Origin: Bacteroidota bacterium | Lineage (GTDB): Bacteria > Bacteroidota > Bacteroidia > Chitinophagales > Chitinophagaceae | DNA length: 57,393 bases | Reading direction: 5' to 3' | NCBI GenBank assembly: GCA_018267515.1 | Contig: JAFDYJ010000024.1 | Location: 1 to 57,393 of the forward strand | Part shown: positions 54,024-57,393 of the stretch, piece by piece | How the letters are laid out: every line of letters starts with the position of its first letter | How positions within the stretch are numbered: the stretch's first letter is position 1 | Position numbers and translations under genes: made by a program | Notes under the pieces: generated by a model | The model's input: only the letters and a program-made list of their open reading frames with translations | The model's database searches: none | What the model was told of the DNA's origin: nothing

Positions 54024-55212
54024 AGTAAAAATGAATTAAGGCATCAATAATATCCCTGGCAACTTCTGTTTTAGATTTTTGTTCAAATTTCATCTCTGCG
54101 CCATTCTTATCAAAAATTGTGACCTTATTAGTATTATACCCAAATCCGGCACCTTTGTCCTTCAGTGAATTCAGAATGATCATATCGGCATTTTTTTCTT
54201 CCAACTTTTTTAAAGCATTATTTTTTTCATCTGTCGTTTCAAGGGCAAAGCCCACTACCACCTGTCCCGGCCTTTTTCTCTCGCCAAGGCTTTTCAAAAT
54301 ATCAGTTGACCTTTTTAATTCAATCATCATCAGATCACCGCTTTTTTTTATTTTTTGCTTAGCAGGGCTGACCGGTGTATAGTCTGCAACGGCAGCCGCC
54401 ATAACTGAAATGTCTGAAATCTCAAATTCTTTAATGCAAGTATCATACATTTCCTGTGCCGTATTTACATTAATCATTTGCACTCCCGGGATAGAGACTT
54501 CAGATGGAACCGGCCCTAATACGAGTGTTACCTCAGCCCCCCGATTATATAGTTCTTTTGCAATGGCAATACCCATTTTCCCTGAAGAATGGTTGCCAAT
54601 AAAACGAACAGGATCTATCGGTTCGTACGTAGGGCCTGCTGAAACAAGGGCTTTTTTGCCACGAAGCTGTTTAGACAAAAAAAAACGATCCGAAATGGAT
54701 TTTACAATTTGCTCCGGCTCTGCCATTCTTCCATCTCCATTTAATCCACTGGCAAGTTCTCCCCTTTCTACCGGTAATATGTTATTCCCAAAAGAAATCA
54801 GCTTTGAGATATTAGCCTGAGTAGCGGGATGATGCCACATATCCTCATCCATTGCAGGTGCAACAACAACAGGGCAGGTAGCAGAAAAATAAACAGCCAA
54901 AAGGAGATTATCACAAATGCCATTAGCCATTTTTGATAGAGTATTCTGGCTTAACGGAGCTATTACAAAGAGATCCGCCCAACGGCCCAACATCACATGA
55001 TTTGACCAGCTATCCTGATCAAATAAATCAGATAATACAGGATTCCGGGAAAGTGTAGAAAGGGTGAGCTTCGAAACAAAATCTTTTGCAGCAGGAGTTA
55101 AAATTACCTTTACCTCTGCACCGCTCTTTATAAGTGATCTTACAATGTAAGGAGCTTTATAGGCCGCTATGCTGCCTGTTATTCCTAGTAATATTTTTTT
55201 GCCTTTCAGCAT
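54016..55212 (-). CDS. coaBC: Bifunctional phosphopantothenoylcysteine decarboxylase/synthetase CoaBC
   Basis: CoaBC performs two steps of coenzyme A synthesis: coupling phosphopantothenate with cysteine and decarboxylating the product. The 398 residues carry the flavin-binding CoaC half (about 1-185; LLGITGSIAAYKAPYIVRSL, NHVMLGRWADLFVIAPLSQN, VVAPAMDEDMWHHPAT, where the usual PAMN reads PAMD) and the CoaB half (about 186-398; VSAGPTYEPIDPVRFIGNHS, SSGKMG, AAAVADYTP, VGFALETT). A TATTTTTG box ends seven bases before the ATG. Confidence 0.96.
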   Translation of the reverse strand: MLKGKKILLGITGSIAAYKAPYIVRSLIKSGAEVKVILTPAAKDFVSKLTLSTLSRNPVLSDLFDQDSWSNHVMLGRWADLFVIAPLSQNTLSKMANGICDNLLLAVYFSATCPVVVAPAMDEDMWHHPATQANISKLISFGNNILPVERGELASGLNGDGRMAEPEQIVKSISDRFFLSKQLRGKKALVSAGPTYEPIDPVRFIGNHSSGKMGIAIAKELYNRGAEVTLVLGPVPSEVSIPGVQMINVNTAQEMYDTCIKEFEISDISVMAAAVADYTPVSPAKQKIKKSGDLMMIELKRSTDILKSLGERKRPGQVVVGFALETTDEKNNALKKLEEKNADMIILNSLKDKGAGFGYNTNKVTIFDKNGAEMKFEQKSKTEVARDIIDALIHFYYE

Positions 55213-55219
55213 CGGGTAT

Positions 55220-55227
55220 CAAAAATA
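55220..55227 (-). promoter_or_regulatory. Probable -7 box of coaBC
   Basis: On the minus strand TATTTTTG matches TAnnTTTG and is separated from the coaBC ATG by seven bases. The preceding terminator-like hairpin at 55250-55272 ends the rpoZ transcript, which supports a new promoter here. Confidence 0.45.
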
Positions 55228-55249
55228 CCATTTCCTTATATAAATTAAA

Positions 55250-55272
55250 AGCGACCCGATTCATGGGTCGCT
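55250..55272 (-). terminator. Hairpin terminator after rpoZ
   Basis: AGCGACCC and GGGTCGCT form a perfect 8-bp stem around a 7-base loop. On the minus strand it lies 29 bases beyond the rpoZ stop and is followed by TTTTAATTTAT, a moderate U-rich tail. Confidence 0.75.
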
Positions 55273-55301
55273 AAATAAAATTTGCATAGAAGCCTGATAG
55301 A

Positions 55302-55643
55302 TCAGCTGAAGAGTTCGTCCTCACCCTTTCTGAAATATACTTTGTCTTCTAAAAATTCCTGTGTAGCCAGTAAAGCCGGGTTAGGCATACGTTCATAGGC
55401 CCTGGAAATTTCAATTTGCTCTTTGTTTTCATGAATTTCTTCCAGGCTATCTGTATGGCTCGCAAATTCTTCCAGCTTGTTATGCAGCTCTTCCTTTAGT
55501 GAAATATTAATCTGATTGGCTCTTTTTCCAACAATAGCTATAGATTCATAAAGGTTACCTGTTTTATTTTTGATATCATCCAGGTTCTTTGTTTCCACAA
55601 TACTGCTGGTTCCTACACTAAGTTGACGTCTTAACTTGCTCAT
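55302..55643 (-). CDS. rpoZ: RNA polymerase omega subunit (RpoZ)
   Basis: The 113-residue protein is the long Bacteroidota form of omega: VETKNLDDIKNKTGNLYESI, AIVGKRANQINISLKEELHN and an extended acidic tail (AYERMPNPALLATQEFLEDK). Omega helps RNA polymerase assembly and binds at the beta-prime subunit. The start overlaps the 3' end of bamD by 26 bases. A good hairpin terminator follows. The gene order bamD-rpoZ-coaBC is the usual one. Confidence 0.92.
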   Translation of the reverse strand: MSKLRRQLSVGTSSIVETKNLDDIKNKTGNLYESIAIVGKRANQINISLKEELHNKLEEFASHTDSLEEIHENKEQIEISRAYERMPNPALLATQEFLEDKVYFRKGEDELFS

Positions 55644-56433
55644 TGGATAAATTTTTAATATTGGTTTGAGATAAGTTCAAATACTGTTCTGCTTCTCCTT
55701 TAAGTTTACTTTCCGGAAATCGGTCTGAAAAATCATTGCACTCATTGATTACCTGTTCAAAACGTTCTTTCTTCTTTTCAATAATGCTCATTTCAGCGTA
55801 GCGAAAATAGGATTTAATTACCATTAATTTATACTCGTCCGCTTTAGGAGAATCGGGATAGTTATTTAAAACACCTGTGAATGATACTCCGGCTGCACGG
55901 AACTGACCCAGGTCATAATAAAGTTGTGCACTTCTGAAATCTTTGGTTTCAAGTTTGTTTCTGCAAATATCAATAATTTCAGTAGCCTCTTTATTTCTTG
56001 GTGATCCGGGATGTGTATTTATAAATGTTTGCATCATTCCCATAGCCTTAATGGTGTTGGTCTGATCCAGTTGAGGCTTGGGGGACTGCTTATAAAAACA
56101 TTTTGCCCGCATAAAATCCACCTCTTCGGCACGGGAACTATTCGGAAACGCTTCCAGGTAGCTTTTAAAAAGATTCTCGGCATTCAGGTAATCCTGCTGG
56201 TTCCAGGCACAATAAGCATACTTATAATATATATCTTCAAACTCCTTTGAAGTTTTGAAAAAAGGCATAATGTCTTCATAGAGTTGCTGTGCCTTATTAT
56301 ATGACTTCTTTACATAGTATTGTTCTGCCATACGAAGTTTATACTCAGCGTCACGACTTTTCATGACTTTACTGAATTGGCTATGACAGCTCACCAAAAT
56401 CGTCAATACCGAACTAAATAAGGCATATTTCAT
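55618..56433 (-). CDS. bamD: Outer-membrane assembly lipoprotein BamD
   Basis: BamD is the essential TPR lipoprotein of the BAM complex that inserts outer-membrane beta-barrels. From ATG 56433 it has 271 residues with a lipobox-type signal (MKYALFSSVLTILVSCHSQF). TPR-like repeats follow (YKLRMAEQYYVKKSYNKAQQ, DIYYKYAYCAWNQQDYLNAE, SSRAEEVDFMRAKCFYKQSP, DLGQFRAAGVSFTGVLNNYP). An upstream TTG in frame at 56445 lies inside the -7 box and is not preferred. The 3' end overlaps rpoZ. Confidence 0.92.
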   Translation of the reverse strand: MKYALFSSVLTILVSCHSQFSKVMKSRDAEYKLRMAEQYYVKKSYNKAQQLYEDIMPFFKTSKEFEDIYYKYAYCAWNQQDYLNAENLFKSYLEAFPNSSRAEEVDFMRAKCFYKQSPKPQLDQTNTIKAMGMMQTFINTHPGSPRNKEATEIIDICRNKLETKDFRSAQLYYDLGQFRAAGVSFTGVLNNYPDSPKADEYKLMVIKSYFRYAEMSIIEKKKERFEQVINECNDFSDRFPESKLKGEAEQYLNLSQTNIKNLSNEQVKTST

Positions 56434-56442
56434 AAAGGAGCG

Positions 56443-56450
56443 CAAAGTTA
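56443..56450 (-). promoter_or_regulatory. Probable -7 box of bamD
   Basis: On the minus strand TAACTTTG matches TAnnTTTG and ends nine bases before the bamD ATG (56431-56433), giving a leader of only a few bases. Confidence 0.45.
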
Positions 56451-56550
56451 AGGCTAAAAGACAAAAATTGTGTAAAAATCAGAAGTTGCCAAGCCTGACC
56501 GGTTAAGGTTTTGATAAAGGAAATAATAAAGACAGGTACTTCAAAAAAAA

Positions 56551-56567
56551 GCCCCCCTAACGGGAGG
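56551..56567 (-). terminator. Rho-independent terminator of the OmpA-family gene
   Basis: On the minus strand GCCTCCC-GTT-AGGGGGGC is followed directly by TTTTTTTT. The stem pairs seven bases with one G-T wobble. It lies about 30 bases beyond the stop of the gene at 56596-57393 and is a strong intrinsic terminator. Confidence 0.85.
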
Positions 56568-56595
56568 CTTTATCAGCAAAAAGTATCACATATTT

Positions 56596-57393
56596 TTATT
56601 TGTTCTTTTTCTGAAGATTCGGATGAGGTGCCGGAACTGAGTTCGGACCTTCTTCACCTTCATTAGCAGGGCGCAGATCTACAGTATTACAATCACCACC
56701 TTCCTGAGCATAGTTAAAGATGAACCGATCAGCACTGATTCCTTCTTTTTCGGCCAGATAAGTAATTACTGCGTTCACATGATCCCAGCTCAATTGTTGT
56801 TCTCTCTTGCTTGAAGAACAGTAACCAACAACAACAACTTTGCACTCGGGATTATTACGCATCCTTGAAGCTACAGTTGCCAATACTGCTTTTGCATCAT
56901 CACTGAGCTTATTGGAATTAGCTTTGAAAGCAACGCTTGGTAAAGCACCCATCTTTTGAGCACATGTCAAAGGAGCCACAACGGTTTGTTTCGGGAAGCA
57001 AGACTCAGGCGGACAAGGGCATTTTCCAACTCCGTCTGCGTCAACCGGCTGGCAATAGGTTGGTGTTATCAACTCTTTATCCTTACAATCAGGAACGCCA
57101 TCACCATCGGTATCTTTACTTACGCCATGAGTATCGACGGGGCAACCGGCCGGAGTATTTGGTTCCTGGTCAAATTGGTCAGTAACTCCATCTCCATCGC
57201 TATCAGGTAATACAGGTTTTGGAAGGCGCATCAAACGAGGATTGCGAATTTCGCTGTAAGCATAATCCAATGGATTCAACCACCAAAGCGGCTCAACAGC
57301 TTTTGCACCAAGATTGATATTTAAACCAACGCTTGCATAGTTATAAGTTTCAAATTGTCCGGTCAATACAGGATCACCTTCCGGATGCTCCTG
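56596..57393 (-). CDS. OmpA-family protein with thrombospondin type 3-like repeats (C-terminal part)
   Basis: The frame is open to the right edge of the window, so the N-terminus is missing. Visible from the edge are barrel-like strands (YNYASVGLNINLGAKAVEPL), calcium-binding type 3 repeats (DSDGDGVTDQFDQEPNTPAG, DTDGDGVPDCKDKE), a cysteine-rich linker (CPCPPESC) and an OmpA-like domain (SVAFKANSNKLSDDAKAVLA, VVVVGYCSSSKREQQLSWDH). The usual GHTD motif reads GYCS. It should sit in the outer membrane and contact peptidoglycan. The apparent first M of the frame (TTG at 57366) is internal. A strong terminator follows. Confidence 0.85.
   Translation of the reverse strand, partial: QEHPEGDPVLTGQFETYNYASVGLNINLGAKAVEPLWWLNPLDYAYSEIRNPRLMRLPKPVLPDSDGDGVTDQFDQEPNTPAGCPVDTHGVSKDTDGDGVPDCKDKELITPTYCQPVDADGVGKCPCPPESCFPKQTVVAPLTCAQKMGALPSVAFKANSNKLSDDAKAVLATVASRMRNNPECKVVVVGYCSSSKREQQLSWDHVNAVITYLAEKEGISADRFIFNYAQEGGDCNTVDLRPANEGEEGPNSVPAPHPNLQKKNK

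Overview
The window reads as a chromosomal segment of a Bacteroidota bacterium, most likely from the Chitinophagales/Sphingobacteriales side. The evidence is a full-length SprA type IX secretion (T9SS) translocon, a protein with a gliding-motility-associated C-terminal sorting domain, a PorE-like OmpA protein, the bamD-rpoZ-coaBC-DUF4835 gene order, futalosine-pathway menaquinone genes, absence of Shine-Dalgarno sequences, and many -7 boxes of the Bacteroidota form TAnnTTTG. I cannot name a genus. I recognised no rRNA, tRNA, CRISPR array, prophage or plasmid gene. Most of the window is ordinary core genome.

Layout. 1-5.8 kb: start of a TonB-linked receptor (minus), a 759-base AT-rich gap, a small membrane protein, radC, a four-helix-bundle gene between inverted repeats, a DUF3467 gene, and a two-gene outer-membrane operon whose larger member joins a helix-hairpin-helix domain to a probable beta-barrel. 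5.8-19.3 kb (plus strand): folD, queE, PorE-like OmpA protein, DUF1801, dprA, a T9SS-sorted secreted protein, an exported RidA-like protein, guaB, a DUF4105 membrane protein overlapping an alpha/beta hydrolase, an SDR oxidoreductase and a small exported protein. 19.5-27.3 kb (minus): ruvA then the 7.2-kb sprA. 27.4-35 kb: fabH, an OmpA-family protein, a 754-residue exported orphan, a receiver-only response regulator and a SulP transporter. 35-43.9 kb: dinB, a Cys/Met-metabolism PLP enzyme, a RAYT transposase inside nested inverted repeats, a serine hydrolase plus N-acyl-D-amino-acid deacylase pair, a GNAT acetyltransferase, then fabD, folE and queD on the minus strand. 44.2-46.7 kb: mqnB-mqnD and a class IV aminotransferase. 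46.8-52.6 kb: three NarL-type response regulators, a methyltransferase, a membrane protein and a histidine kinase. 52.7-57.4 kb (minus): DUF4296, DUF4835/PorD, coaBC, rpoZ, bamD and the C-terminal part of an OmpA protein.

How the genes fit together. FolE, QueD and QueE are three consecutive enzymes of 7-deazaguanine (queuosine precursor) synthesis. FabH and FabD start fatty-acid synthesis. MqnB and MqnD belong to futalosine menaquinone synthesis. SprA, the PorE-like protein, the DUF4835 protein and the sorted substrate belong to T9SS. RadC, RuvA and DprA are DNA-processing proteins.

The most unusual layer is small-repeat biology. Several repeat families sit between genes, two of them bracket small mobile-type genes (four-helix bundle and RAYT), and palindromic or AT-rich repeat sequence also appears in frame inside fabD, a GNAT gene and probably queE and mqnD. 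A second theme is that -7 boxes often lie only 3-9 bases before start codons, suggesting leaderless or near-leaderless mRNAs.
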